Part shown: in pieces, positions 43,319-51,969 of the stretch | How the letters are laid out: each line of letters starts with the position of its first letter | Numbering within the stretch: position 1 is the first letter of the stretch | NCBI GenBank assembly: GCA_903916255.1 | Contig: CAIWVW010000101.1 | Location: 1 to 53,201, forward strand | Direction of reading: 5' to 3' | Source: an uncultured Bacteroidota bacterium | GTDB taxonomy: Bacteria; Bacteroidota; Bacteroidia; JABEUT01 | DNA: 53,201 nt | The notes under the pieces: generated by a model | Told to the model about the DNA's origin: nothing | The model's input: the letters and a program-made list of their open reading frames with translations, nothing else | Database searches by the model: none | Made by a program: the position numbers and the translations under genes

Positions 43319-45535
43319 TTAGTGCCCCATCTCCGCAATAAACTTAATCCTCATCAGGCGTAAGTCCGTTTCGGAATAATCGTTTTCGCCAAGTTCTTTC
43401 AGGGCATCTTCTACGGAGTCTGATTCCGATTCGCGGAAGTAATCATACACTTCTTCCTGACGTTCTTTATCGAGCACTTCATTTACAAAATAGCTGATGT
43501 CAACTTTGGTTCCGGAAGAAACGATGCTTTCAATTTCTTCAATAAGCGCAGGGAGTGTAAGGCCTTTGGCACGGGCCATATTTTCAAGGTTTACCTTGCG
43601 GTCGATACTTTGTATAATATAGACCTTCAAGCCTGATTTGTTTACAACCGATTTTACAATAATATCCTGGGGGCGTTCGATTTCGTTATCTTCAACATAT
43701 TTTGCAATCAGCTCGACAAATGGTTTGCCGAACTTTTCCGCTTTATTCACGCCAACACCTGTAATTTTAGAAAGCTCTTCTATATTTACAGGATAGTGTG
43801 TTGCCATTTCTTCCAACGATGTTTCCTGGAAAACTACAAACGGAGGCAATTTCAATTTTGCAGCCGTAGATTTTACCAAATCCTTCAATAATGAATACAT
43901 GGTAGAATCAAGCGCATTACCACCTTTTCCACCTGCTCCTGCCATTACTATGTCTTCTTCATCATCATTAGCATCGCCAGTATAGTCATGGTCCTTAGTA
44001 AGCATAAGTGAATGCGGTTTCTTCAAAAATGCCCTTCCGCTATCACTCAGTTTAAGCACGCCATATGTTTCAATATCTTTAATAACGTAATCCAATACCA
44101 AGGCCTGCCTTACAATAGCATTCCAGAATTTTTCTTCTTTGCCATTGTCATTTCCTTCTCCAAAGTTCTCCAGCTTATCATGCTTATAGGCTTTTACCGA
44201 TGAACTGAGGTTGCCCGTAATTATGTCAACAATATGTTTCGCTTTGAATTTTTCCTTGGTTTCTTTAATCACCTCTAACAGCAGTTCCATATCATCCTGC
44301 CCTTCGAATGCGGTTTTTGGGTTAAGGCAGTTATCGCAAGCGCCGCAATTTGGTGTATCGTATGTTTCACCGAAATAGTGCAGCAGCATTTTACGCCTGC
44401 ATACCGATGATTCTGCGAATGCAATGGTTTCCTGTATAAGTTGTTTGCCAATTTCCTGTTCCGAAACGGGTTTATCTTTCAGGAATTTCTCTAATTTCTT
44501 TACGTCGTCATAACTATAATAGGTAATGCACTTGCCTTCTCCCCCATCACGGCCGGAACGGCCTGTTTCCTGGTAATAACTTTCAAGGCTCTTTGGGATA
44601 TCGTAATGCAATACATAACGGATATCCGGTTTGTCGATACCCATACCGAATGCAATAGTTGCAACCATCACATCCACTTCTTCCATCAGGAATTTATCCT
44701 GTGTCTGGTCGCGGGTGGGCTTATCCATCCCTGCATGATATGGCAATGCTTTAATTCCATTCACCTGTAGAGTTGATGCAATTTCTTCTACCTTTTTACG
44801 GCTGAGACAATATATAATGCCTGATTTACCCGTATGCTGGCGAACGAAACGTATAATTTCCTTTACGGTATCAACCTTGGGGCGAACCTCATAGTAGAGG
44901 TTAGAACGGTTAAATGATGATTTGAACACTTTGGCGCCCTGAATTTCAAGGTTCTTTATAATATCTTCCTGCACTTTTGGCGTTGCAGTAGCTGTAAGCG
45001 CAATAATAGGTACCCTGCCTATCGATTCTATAAGTGGTCGCAAGCGGCGATATTCCGGACGGAAATCATGGCCCCATTCCGAGATACAATGCACTTCATC
45101 GATGGCGAAGAAAGAAATATTCACTTTTTTGAAGAAGGCCACATTGGCTTCCTTAGATAATGATTCAGGGGCAACATAGAGTAACTTGGTGGCTCCGCTT
45201 ATAACTTCTTCCTTTACTTTGGCAATTTGCGGTTTAGACAGCGATGAATTCAAAAAGTGGGCAATCCCTTTTTCTGTTCCGAAGGTGCGTAAAATATCAA
45301 CCTGGTTTTTCATCAGTGCAATAAGCGGGGAAACAACTATAGCCGTTCCTTCACTAAGCAATGCAGGCATCTGGTAGCACAATGACTTGCCACCGCCGGT
45401 AGGCATTATAACGAAAGTATCCTTGCCTTCCAGCACGTTTTCAATAATCTCTTCCTGCCTGTCCTTAAACTTGGAAAACCCGAAAAATTTCTTTAAATAA
45501 TCTGTAAGTTCGTTTTCTTTAACTTTTCTGCCCAT
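43319..45535 (-). CDS. recQ: ATP-dependent DNA helicase RecQ
   Basis: RecQ unwinds DNA in recombination and repair. The 738-residue protein has the Walker A motif MPTGGGKS (44-51), DEVH at 146-149 followed by CISEWGHDFRPEY, the helicase motif QETGRSGRDG, the zinc region CRRKMLLHYF through CGACDNC, a winged-helix region and an HRDC domain (about 560-630, ITGVGVNKAEKFG). Beyond HRDC there is a further helical domain of about 110 residues, common in Bacteroidota RecQ and absent from the E. coli protein (about 610 residues). Confidence 0.96.
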   Translation of the reverse strand: MGRKVKENELTDYLKKFFGFSKFKDRQEEIIENVLEGKDTFVIMPTGGGKSLCYQMPALLSEGTAIVVSPLIALMKNQVDILRTFGTEKGIAHFLNSSLSKPQIAKVKEEVISGATKLLYVAPESLSKEANVAFFKKVNISFFAIDEVHCISEWGHDFRPEYRRLRPLIESIGRVPIIALTATATPKVQEDIIKNLEIQGAKVFKSSFNRSNLYYEVRPKVDTVKEIIRFVRQHTGKSGIIYCLSRKKVEEIASTLQVNGIKALPYHAGMDKPTRDQTQDKFLMEEVDVMVATIAFGMGIDKPDIRYVLHYDIPKSLESYYQETGRSGRDGGEGKCITYYSYDDVKKLEKFLKDKPVSEQEIGKQLIQETIAFAESSVCRRKMLLHYFGETYDTPNCGACDNCLNPKTAFEGQDDMELLLEVIKETKEKFKAKHIVDIITGNLSSSVKAYKHDKLENFGEGNDNGKEEKFWNAIVRQALVLDYVIKDIETYGVLKLSDSGRAFLKKPHSLMLTKDHDYTGDANDDEEDIVMAGAGGKGGNALDSTMYSLLKDLVKSTAAKLKLPPFVVFQETSLEEMATHYPVNIEELSKITGVGVNKAEKFGKPFVELIAKYVEDNEIERPQDIIVKSVVNKSGLKVYIIQSIDRKVNLENMARAKGLTLPALIEEIESIVSSGTKVDISYFVNEVLDKERQEEVYDYFRESESDSVEDALKELGENDYSETDLRLMRIKFIAEMGH

Positions 45536-45808
45536 TAAATAGCTTTTTTATAATCACAGGGTAAATATAATATTTTCCTGCAATACAAGATATGCTATTT
45601 CTTATTAAAAATATTTTTGGGTTACAGCGTTTGCCCTTTCGTTTTATATTTACTATATTGCCACAGAGGGGGTACAGGGTCTTTTTGTGCTGTTAAATTT
45701 CGTTAAAAAACTTTTCGCGTAACTTTACACAGTACTTTTACTTTTCTATTTTGTAAGGAAAGAGTTTTATATTTTTGAAAACTCTACCGGAATCTTCTTT
45801 TTCGATTA
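45536..45808. other. divergent intergenic region recQ / porin
   Basis: The 273 bp are A/T-rich. A TTG at 45751-45753 and TATTTTTG at 45770-45777 are 16 bp apart, slightly short of the usual spacing, and could drive the porin gene (ATG 45809). I see nothing else. Confidence 0.4.
45751..45777 (+). promoter_or_regulatory. possible promoter for the putative porin
   Basis: TTG-N16-TATTTTTG, 31 bp before the ATG at 45809. The spacing is 1-2 bp short of the consensus. Confidence 0.45.
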
Positions 45809-47737
45809 ATGAAAGTCAGGCTATCTCTATTTTTTTGTTTTTTAATGCTGCTGGCAGCCAGGCCCGCCCTGGCCGATAAAAACGACACGGCAAGGGCAAA
45901 ATACAAAACCCCGCTTACCTACTCTTTCAACGAATCTTTTTTAATGCCCGGCAATATATGGGCGCAGTATGGCTGGCAGAATATGCACACCACCGACACT
46001 ACGCTTAATAATTTTGAATTTTACACCACCCACTATAACCTGGGCAATACGGGGTTACCTTATGTGCCTGTGTTATTCAGCGATGCGTTGCAACCGATGG
46101 GCTTCTTTTACGGGCAGGATTATATCCACAATAATTTTTATGCCGATTCTTCAGTACGGTATTTTAACACAAGGGCGCCTTTTACCCAATTTTATTACGT
46201 TTCCGACCCGCAGATTCACCAGTTTTTCCAGTTTACACATGCCCAGAATTTCGGGAAAAATCTGGATGTAGCCATAGGTTTTAAACGGATACGTTCCGAA
46301 GGGAATTACCTGAACCAAAGTACTAACATGAACCAGGTAACGGTTGATGCCAATTACCACAAGGGCAATTACCGGGCCTATGCTGATGTTATTTACGAGG
46401 TGCACAAATTCCAGCAAAATGGCGGGATGGTTGCCGATTCTGATTTGGCGAGCCCATATTATAGCGAACGGCAGGCAGTACCGGTAAATCTTAACTATGC
46501 CACTTCTGAAATTTTTGAACAGTCGGTGCACCTGCAACAGTACTACTTCTTAGGGTTCCGCAATTCCGATTCACTGAAGGAAAACCCTTTATTCTATATA
46601 GGTCATTCTTTTAAAATTGCCGGACACTCGAATGTATTTACCGATAACAGCACTGCTGATTCAGCGTTTTTCCAAACTAATAAGCTACGCCTGTTTAATT
46701 CTCCTTTAACCTACGATTCCACCCGTTACACCGAAATTAATAATGACCTCTCTATTGGTTCGGGCAAAGGATGGACGAAGATTATGCGCTGGGATGCAGG
46801 CATTAGAGACCAATGGGTTTATTTCCGTAATTACATAGGCTCCTACACTAATACTATTTATGGCGAACAACTTTCCTATATGTATAATTACCAGGATACC
46901 ATATATAACAACCTTATAGCACATGCCCGCATTTTTAATGCTTACGACAGCGGCAAAATTATTTTTGACGCATCGGGACAATACATTGTAGCCGGCAATC
47001 AACAGGGTGATGAACAGGCTGTGGTGCAATTAGGGTTTAAGATTGACTCCTCCCGCTTTTTGAAACTATCGGGTACTTACTCTTACCAATTGCCGCCTTT
47101 TATCTATCAATTATATCAGGGCAATAACATACAATGGATGCGAAACCTTGCCAACACAACTACATCAAACCTATCTGTTAATTATTATGACCGGAAATGG
47201 AAATTAGGCATAACGCTATCGGCTACCCAACTAACCGACATGGTTTATTTTGATACTTCGGCCTTGCCTGTCCAATACTTCCACACATTTATGGTGTATT
47301 GCGCCGGAATAATCAAAGATTTCAATTTCCACAAGTTTCATTTGAGCACTTCGGAAAAACTGCAATATGTGGCAGATTCAGTTCCGATGCGGCTTCCGCG
47401 TATAGTAACCGAGAACTCCCTCTATTTCGAAAGCTACCTTTTCCATCATGCGCTGCTGTTACGATTGGGCGCCGACGTATATTACAATACCTCTTATTAT
47501 GGCTATGCCTATATGCCGGTTACCGACCAATATTATTTGGAAAACTCCACAAAACTTGGCAACTACATATATGTCGACCCATTTGTTTCCTTCCGCATTA
47601 AAACATTCCGCATGTTTATAAAACTGGAAAATGCTACCGAAGGATTTAATAATAACTACAACTATTACTATGCGCTGCATTATCCCATGCCCGACCGCAC
47701 GCTGCGCTTCGGTATTAACTGGGATTTCTGGAATTAA
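45809..47737 (+). CDS. putative outer-membrane porin (Bacteroidota Porin_10-like)
   Basis: This 642-residue protein has a signal peptide (ending LAARPALA, about residue 22) and long amphipathic beta-strand patterns with many Tyr, Phe and Asn residues, ending in an aromatic C-terminal strand (RTLRFGINWDFWN) typical of outer-membrane barrels. Segments such as TRAPFTQFYYVSDPQIHQFF and QFTHAQNFGKNLDVAIGFKR are characteristic of the putative porin family seen throughout Bacteroidota. It likely forms a channel or surface barrel; the substrate is unknown. It is followed by the first copy of a palindromic element. Confidence 0.88.
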   Translation: MKVRLSLFFCFLMLLAARPALADKNDTARAKYKTPLTYSFNESFLMPGNIWAQYGWQNMHTTDTTLNNFEFYTTHYNLGNTGLPYVPVLFSDALQPMGFFYGQDYIHNNFYADSSVRYFNTRAPFTQFYYVSDPQIHQFFQFTHAQNFGKNLDVAIGFKRIRSEGNYLNQSTNMNQVTVDANYHKGNYRAYADVIYEVHKFQQNGGMVADSDLASPYYSERQAVPVNLNYATSEIFEQSVHLQQYYFLGFRNSDSLKENPLFYIGHSFKIAGHSNVFTDNSTADSAFFQTNKLRLFNSPLTYDSTRYTEINNDLSIGSGKGWTKIMRWDAGIRDQWVYFRNYIGSYTNTIYGEQLSYMYNYQDTIYNNLIAHARIFNAYDSGKIIFDASGQYIVAGNQQGDEQAVVQLGFKIDSSRFLKLSGTYSYQLPPFIYQLYQGNNIQWMRNLANTTTSNLSVNYYDRKWKLGITLSATQLTDMVYFDTSALPVQYFHTFMVYCAGIIKDFNFHKFHLSTSEKLQYVADSVPMRLPRIVTENSLYFESYLFHHALLLRLGADVYYNTSYYGYAYMPVTDQYYLENSTKLGNYIYVDPFVSFRIKTFRMFIKLENATEGFNNNYNYYYALHYPMPDRTLRFGINWDFWN

Positions 47738-47745
47738 AGACATTA

Positions 47746-47837
47746 GAACGCTGATGACGCCGATTGCTTATGATTGAAAATGATTTTAGTATTTTAATAT
47801 CCGCGTTAATCATAAGCAATCTGCGTCATTCGCGTTC
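47746..47837 (+). repeat. palindromic element B, copy 1
   Basis: Arms of 30 bp (47746-47775 and 47808-47837, 3 mismatches) flank a 32-bp loop (47776-47807). The loop of the second copy (51311-51404) is its reverse complement with 3 differences, so the two elements are in opposite orientation. Confidence 0.85.
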
Positions 47838-47864
47838 CATTATATTCATTAAAATCACTCAGTC

Positions 47865-49121
47865 TTGAAAATTGCAATTATAGGAACAGGAATAGCAGGC
47901 ATGGCTTGCGGGCATTATTTAAAAGGTAAAGCCGAAATTTTCTTTTACGAGAAGAACGATTATGCAGGCGGGCACACCAATACCATTACTGTTGATGAAG
48001 ATGGTAGAGAGGTGAACATTGACACAGGTTTCATGGTGTTCAACCATGTAACATACCCTAATCTTATCAAGTTATTTGCCGAATTAAATGTTCCCTCATA
48101 TAAGACGGATATGTCGTTCAGTGTGCAATACAAACCTGCCAATCTGGAATTTTGCGGTTCGGGTATTAACGGACTTTTTGCACAACGGAAAAATATATTT
48201 AATGTTCGCCATATACGGATGCTGAAACAGATTGCCCGTTTCAATGATGAGGCCGTTAAAGATTTGGATAATACAACCTATGTCCACCACTCCATAAAGG
48301 AATATATTGCTGCAAAAGGTTTTGGCGATGATATGTTGCAGCGATATCTTATTCCTATGAGCGCTGCCGTATGGTCCACGCCGATGGATAAAATGCTCGA
48401 TTTTCATGCGCAGACATTAATCCGGTTCTTTTATAATCACGGATTTCTTGGGTTGAATACCCAACACCAATGGTACACCGTTACCAATGGAAGTAAGACA
48501 TACAGGGACATTATCATGAAGCCATTTCAAACTAATTTACGCTTGAATGACCCGGTAACACGAGTAAAAAGGGAAAAGGGAAAAGGGTATGTGTATACTA
48601 AGAGCGGTGAAGTCGAGGAGTACGATAAAGTAATTATCGCCACTCACGGTGTTGAAGCATTGGCTTTGCTGGATGAACCGACACATCTTGAAAAAAACCT
48701 GTTGAGTAATTTCAAATACCAAAAGAATAGAACGGTTCTACATACCGATGCTTCGGTAATGCCTAAAACAAAAAAAGCATGGTCAAGCTGGAACTACAGG
48801 ATGGAAGAGAAAAATGGAAAATTGTTTGCCTCCACCATATATTGGATGAACAGCCTGCAAAAAATATCTGATAAACGAAATTATTTCGTCTCTCTAAATG
48901 ACCCTAGAAATATTGATGAAAAGAAAATATTGAAGGTGATAGATTACGAACACCCGCTCTTTGATTTGCATACCGCCAAAGCCCAACCCGATTTACCCAA
49001 ACTGAATGAAAAAGGGCCTGTTTATTTTTGCGGCAGCTATTTTAGATACGGGTTTCATGAAGATGCGCTGTGGTCGGCGGTGGGGTTGTGTGAGGGACTT
49101 TCTCTTGCCCCAAACCTCTAA
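47865..49121 (+). CDS. NAD/FAD-binding amine oxidase-like protein (COG2907)
   Basis: The 418-residue protein starts with a Rossmann dinucleotide motif (IAIIGTGIAGMACGHYL) and has GGHTNTITVDEDGREVNIDTGFMVFN, typical of the COG2907 flavin amine-oxidase family. These proteins are found beside DUF1365 and cyclopropane fatty acid synthase genes and probably modify membrane fatty acids. The start is a TTG at 47865, the only codon ahead of the Rossmann strand. The last codons (LAPNL) and stop lie inside the left arm of a hairpin repeat. Confidence 0.88.
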   Translation: MKIAIIGTGIAGMACGHYLKGKAEIFFYEKNDYAGGHTNTITVDEDGREVNIDTGFMVFNHVTYPNLIKLFAELNVPSYKTDMSFSVQYKPANLEFCGSGINGLFAQRKNIFNVRHIRMLKQIARFNDEAVKDLDNTTYVHHSIKEYIAAKGFGDDMLQRYLIPMSAAVWSTPMDKMLDFHAQTLIRFFYNHGFLGLNTQHQWYTVTNGSKTYRDIIMKPFQTNLRLNDPVTRVKREKGKGYVYTKSGEVEEYDKVIIATHGVEALALLDEPTHLEKNLLSNFKYQKNRTVLHTDASVMPKTKKAWSSWNYRMEEKNGKLFASTIYWMNSLQKISDKRNYFVSLNDPRNIDEKKILKVIDYEHPLFDLHTAKAQPDLPKLNEKGPVYFCGSYFRYGFHEDALWSAVGLCEGLSLAPNL

Positions 49122-49168
49122 AGGGGCTTTGAGTAGGGCTATTCAAAGCCCCTTTAGGGGTTTGGGGC
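49107..49168. repeat. hairpin repeat overlapping the stop of the FAD protein gene
   Basis: The 26-bp arms (49107-49132 and 49143-49168) match with one mismatch around a 10-nt loop. The left arm contains CCCCAAACCTCTAAAGGGG. It is likely a REP-like element and may also end or stabilise the mRNA. Confidence 0.8.
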
Positions 49169-49250
49169 TGATTCAATCTATAATTTCATTGCTTACGTAC
49201 CTATATTACCAAAAGAATAGATAGCTTTGTGGTATAGAGAAAGCAAATCC

Positions 49251-50063
49251 ATGAATTCCTGCCTGTATTTATCGAACGTAATGCATAACCGCATGGAGCC
49301 TAAAAAACACAGGTTCCATTACCGGATTTTTATGTTTTATATTGATTTGGATGAGCTGGATACTATTGCAAAAAAGTTTTTGCTCATCAGCCGCAACCGT
49401 TTTAATTTCTTCAATTTCAGGGACTCCGACCACCTGCAACTTCCCGCCGATAATCCGGACAAAACAAAAACCACCAAGGAACAATTGTTGGGTTACTTAG
49501 CTTCGCAAGGCATAAATCCGGCAAAGCCAAAGATTTTTTTGCTGACACACTTGCGCACGCTCGGGCATTTATTTAATCCCGTTTCGTTCTATTTTATATA
49601 TGACGATGGCAAGCCTTTGTGCTGCGTTCCTGAATTAGGCAATACCTTTGGAGAGATGAAACTTTTCCTCTTAAATACGGAAACACTAAAGGAGAACAAG
49701 TTTTTATTACGGGCAAAGAAGTATTTTTACGTTTCACCATTTATCGACCACGACGTGTACTTTGATTTTCAACTTGCTATACCAAATGATAAACTGAATA
49801 TCCGCATTGACGATTACCGCCCTGTTGCAGGTGGCGAGGACCATCGGTTTTTTATTTCCACCTTGACAGGGGAGAAGAAAGAATTAACCAATTTGCGTTT
49901 ATTTTTATATTCTGTACGATTTCCGTTTATCACCATAAAGGTAATTTGGCTGATACATTTCCAGGCATTACTTTTGTGGTTGAAGAAAATACATTTCCAC
50001 AAAAAAGGAGAGTTCCCCGAACTGCAAAAGGATGTTTTACGTAAATACCCCCAAACACGTTAG
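49251..50063 (+). CDS. DUF1365 family protein
   Basis: The 270-residue protein begins MNSCLYLSNVMHNRMEPKKH and has FHYRIFMFYIDLDEL, LLTHLRTLGHLFNPVSFYFIY and the CVPELGNTFGE segment characteristic of DUF1365. Its biochemical role is unknown, but it is almost always next to COG2907 and cyclopropane fatty acid synthase genes and is assumed to act on membrane lipids. The ATG at 49251 is preferred to the TTG at 49227 from the family start. The CFA gene follows 3 bp after its stop. Confidence 0.88.
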   Translation: MNSCLYLSNVMHNRMEPKKHRFHYRIFMFYIDLDELDTIAKKFLLISRNRFNFFNFRDSDHLQLPADNPDKTKTTKEQLLGYLASQGINPAKPKIFLLTHLRTLGHLFNPVSFYFIYDDGKPLCCVPELGNTFGEMKLFLLNTETLKENKFLLRAKKYFYVSPFIDHDVYFDFQLAIPNDKLNIRIDDYRPVAGGEDHRFFISTLTGEKKELTNLRLFLYSVRFPFITIKVIWLIHFQALLLWLKKIHFHKKGEFPELQKDVLRKYPQTR

Positions 50064-50066
50064 AGT

Positions 50067-51302
50067 ATGCAGACAATAGCTATAGCCCATAAAAGAACCC
50101 GCTACGAAACCATAGTGCTTTCCTTGCTCTCAAAAATGAGCAAGGGGAGGATTGATATTTACCTTCCATCGGGCGAACATGTGCGCATTGGCGATGGCGC
50201 CGGGAATATTCACGCTGCGGTAACTATTACCGATACCCGCTTCTTTGAAATGTGCGTTTTATATGGCGATATCGGCTTCGGCGAATCCTATATGAATGGC
50301 TATTGGGAAACGGATAGTATAACAAATGTAATTAAATGGTTTTTATTAAATATTGATTCCGCGCCAACAGTTTCGGGTAGTAAAATGAAAGCGGGGATTG
50401 TGAATATTTTAAAACTTGTAAACCGCATAAAGCATAGCTTCCGTAAAAATGATTTGACTACCGCAAAGACTAATATTGCCGAGCATTACGACCTGAATAA
50501 CGATTTTTTCAAATTGTTCCTGGACCCGACAATGACGTATTCCAGTGCTTACTTTGAAGATGCTGAAACAGAACTGTCTAAAGCGCAGGTTGCCAAGTAT
50601 GAATCCCTGTGCAAAAGCATGAAAATAAAACCCGGCGACCATGTGCTGGAAATAGGCTCCGGATGGGGAGGAAACGCTATTCACCTTGCTAAGAACCACG
50701 ATTGTAAAGTTACTACGGTTACCATTTCCGAAGAGCAGTTTAAATTTGCAAAAGAACGCATTGCGCAAGAAAACCTTTCAGATAAAATTGAAGTAAAGCT
50801 GATGGACTACCGTCTGGTAAACGGACAATTCGACAAAATTATTTCCATTGAAATGCTGGAAGCTGTTGGGCATGAATTCTTCGATGTGTTTTTTAAAAAA
50901 TGCCACGACCTTTTGAAACCAAAAGGGGTGTTGGGATTTCAGGTTATCACCTGCCCTGACTCCCGCTACGATTCATTACGCAAAGGCGTCGACTGGATTC
51001 AGAAACACATTTTCCCCGGTTCGTTATTACCATCGGTGGCAGCATTAAATTCATCCATCAACCGCACAGGCGAAATGACCTTAATGAACTTGAAAGAAAT
51101 GGGTTTGCACTACGCGCAAACACTCCGGCTGTGGAGGAAGCGTTTCAATGAAAACCTTGATGAAATAAGGGCGTTGGGGTTTGATGAAAAGTTTATCCGC
51201 AAATGGAACTATTATTTCAGCTATTGCGAAGCAGCCTTTGATATGAGAAACATTAGCGTAATGCAAATGGTATATACGAGACCGAATAATCTTGACTTTT
51301 AA
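50067..51302 (+). CDS. cfa: cyclopropane-fatty-acyl-phospholipid synthase family methyltransferase
   Basis: The enzyme transfers a methyl or methylene group from S-adenosylmethionine to unsaturated fatty acyl chains in membrane phospholipids. The 411-residue protein has the CFA-type TMTYSSAYF segment, the SAM-binding motif GDHVLEIGSGWGGNAIHLA, and a C-terminal MQMVYTRP. It is the last gene of the lipid cassette with the COG2907 and DUF1365 genes. Whether it makes cyclopropanes or methylated chains cannot be told. Palindromic element B copy 2 follows 9 bp after the stop. Confidence 0.93.
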   Translation: MQTIAIAHKRTRYETIVLSLLSKMSKGRIDIYLPSGEHVRIGDGAGNIHAAVTITDTRFFEMCVLYGDIGFGESYMNGYWETDSITNVIKWFLLNIDSAPTVSGSKMKAGIVNILKLVNRIKHSFRKNDLTTAKTNIAEHYDLNNDFFKLFLDPTMTYSSAYFEDAETELSKAQVAKYESLCKSMKIKPGDHVLEIGSGWGGNAIHLAKNHDCKVTTVTISEEQFKFAKERIAQENLSDKIEVKLMDYRLVNGQFDKIISIEMLEAVGHEFFDVFFKKCHDLLKPKGVLGFQVITCPDSRYDSLRKGVDWIQKHIFPGSLLPSVAALNSSINRTGEMTLMNLKEMGLHYAQTLRLWRKRFNENLDEIRALGFDEKFIRKWNYYFSYCEAAFDMRNISVMQMVYTRPNNLDF

Positions 51303-51310
51303 AATACAAT

Positions 51311-51404
51311 GGAACGAGGATGACGCGGATTGCTTATGATTAACGAGGATAATAAAATACAAAAATCATTTTCAATCATAAGCAATCCGCGTCATCCGCG
51401 TTCC
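51311..51404 (-). repeat. palindromic element B, copy 2
   Basis: Arms of 31 bp (51311-51341 and 51374-51404, 1 mismatch) flank a 32-bp loop that is the reverse complement of the loop in copy 1. It lies 16 bp before the bcp start. Confidence 0.85.
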
Positions 51405-51419
51405 ATATAATATCTAATT

Positions 51420-51902
51420 ATGGCATTTAAAATAACTAACCTACCCAACTCCAATATCCTGAAAGCGGGAACCAAAGCACCTGATTTTTCCGTTCCCGAC
51501 CAGGATGGAAACCTTGTTTCTTTAAAAGATTACAAGGGTAAAAAAGTAATCCTCTATTTCTATCCGAAGGACGATACCCCGGGGTGTACGGCGGAAGCCT
51601 GCGACCTGCGTGATAACCGCCCGCTGATTATGAAAAAGAATTACGAGATTTTGGGAGTAAGTGCCGATTCTGTTAAGTCGCACAAAAAATTTGCGACAAA
51701 ATTCAACCTCACATTCAAACTGCTTGCCGACACAGAGAAAGATATCATAAATAAATATGGAGTTTGGGGCGAAAAGATGCTGTTTGGAAGGAAATATATG
51801 GGCATACACCGTGTTACTTTCTTAATAGACGAAAAAGGGATAATTGAGCAGGTAATCACCGAGGTGGACACTAAAAACCATGCCCAACAAATAGTAGGTT
51901 GA
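51420..51902 (+). CDS. bcp: thioredoxin-dependent peroxiredoxin Bcp
   Basis: Bcp reduces hydrogen peroxide and organic hydroperoxides with thioredoxin. The 160-residue protein has the peroxidatic Cys56 in PKDDTPGCTAEACDLRD and a second Cys61 as resolving residue, the typical PrxQ arrangement. The start and length fit the family. The gene lies directly after palindromic element B and just upstream of clpX. Confidence 0.95.
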   Translation: MAFKITNLPNSNILKAGTKAPDFSVPDQDGNLVSLKDYKGKKVILYFYPKDDTPGCTAEACDLRDNRPLIMKKNYEILGVSADSVKSHKKFATKFNLTFKLLADTEKDIINKYGVWGEKMLFGRKYMGIHRVTFLIDEKGIIEQVITEVDTKNHAQQIVG

Positions 51903-51933
51903 CATTTATCATTAAAAATTGAGGGTTATTTCG

Positions 51934-51941
51934 TAGCTTTG
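51934..51941 (+). promoter_or_regulatory. possible -7 box for clpX
   Basis: TAGCTTTG matches TAnnTTTG 28 bp before the clpX ATG. A TTG at 51919-51921 is too close (12 bp), so the match is partial. Confidence 0.4.
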
Positions 51942-51969
51942 CAAAAGGAAGCGCGTTTCATTAAAACAC

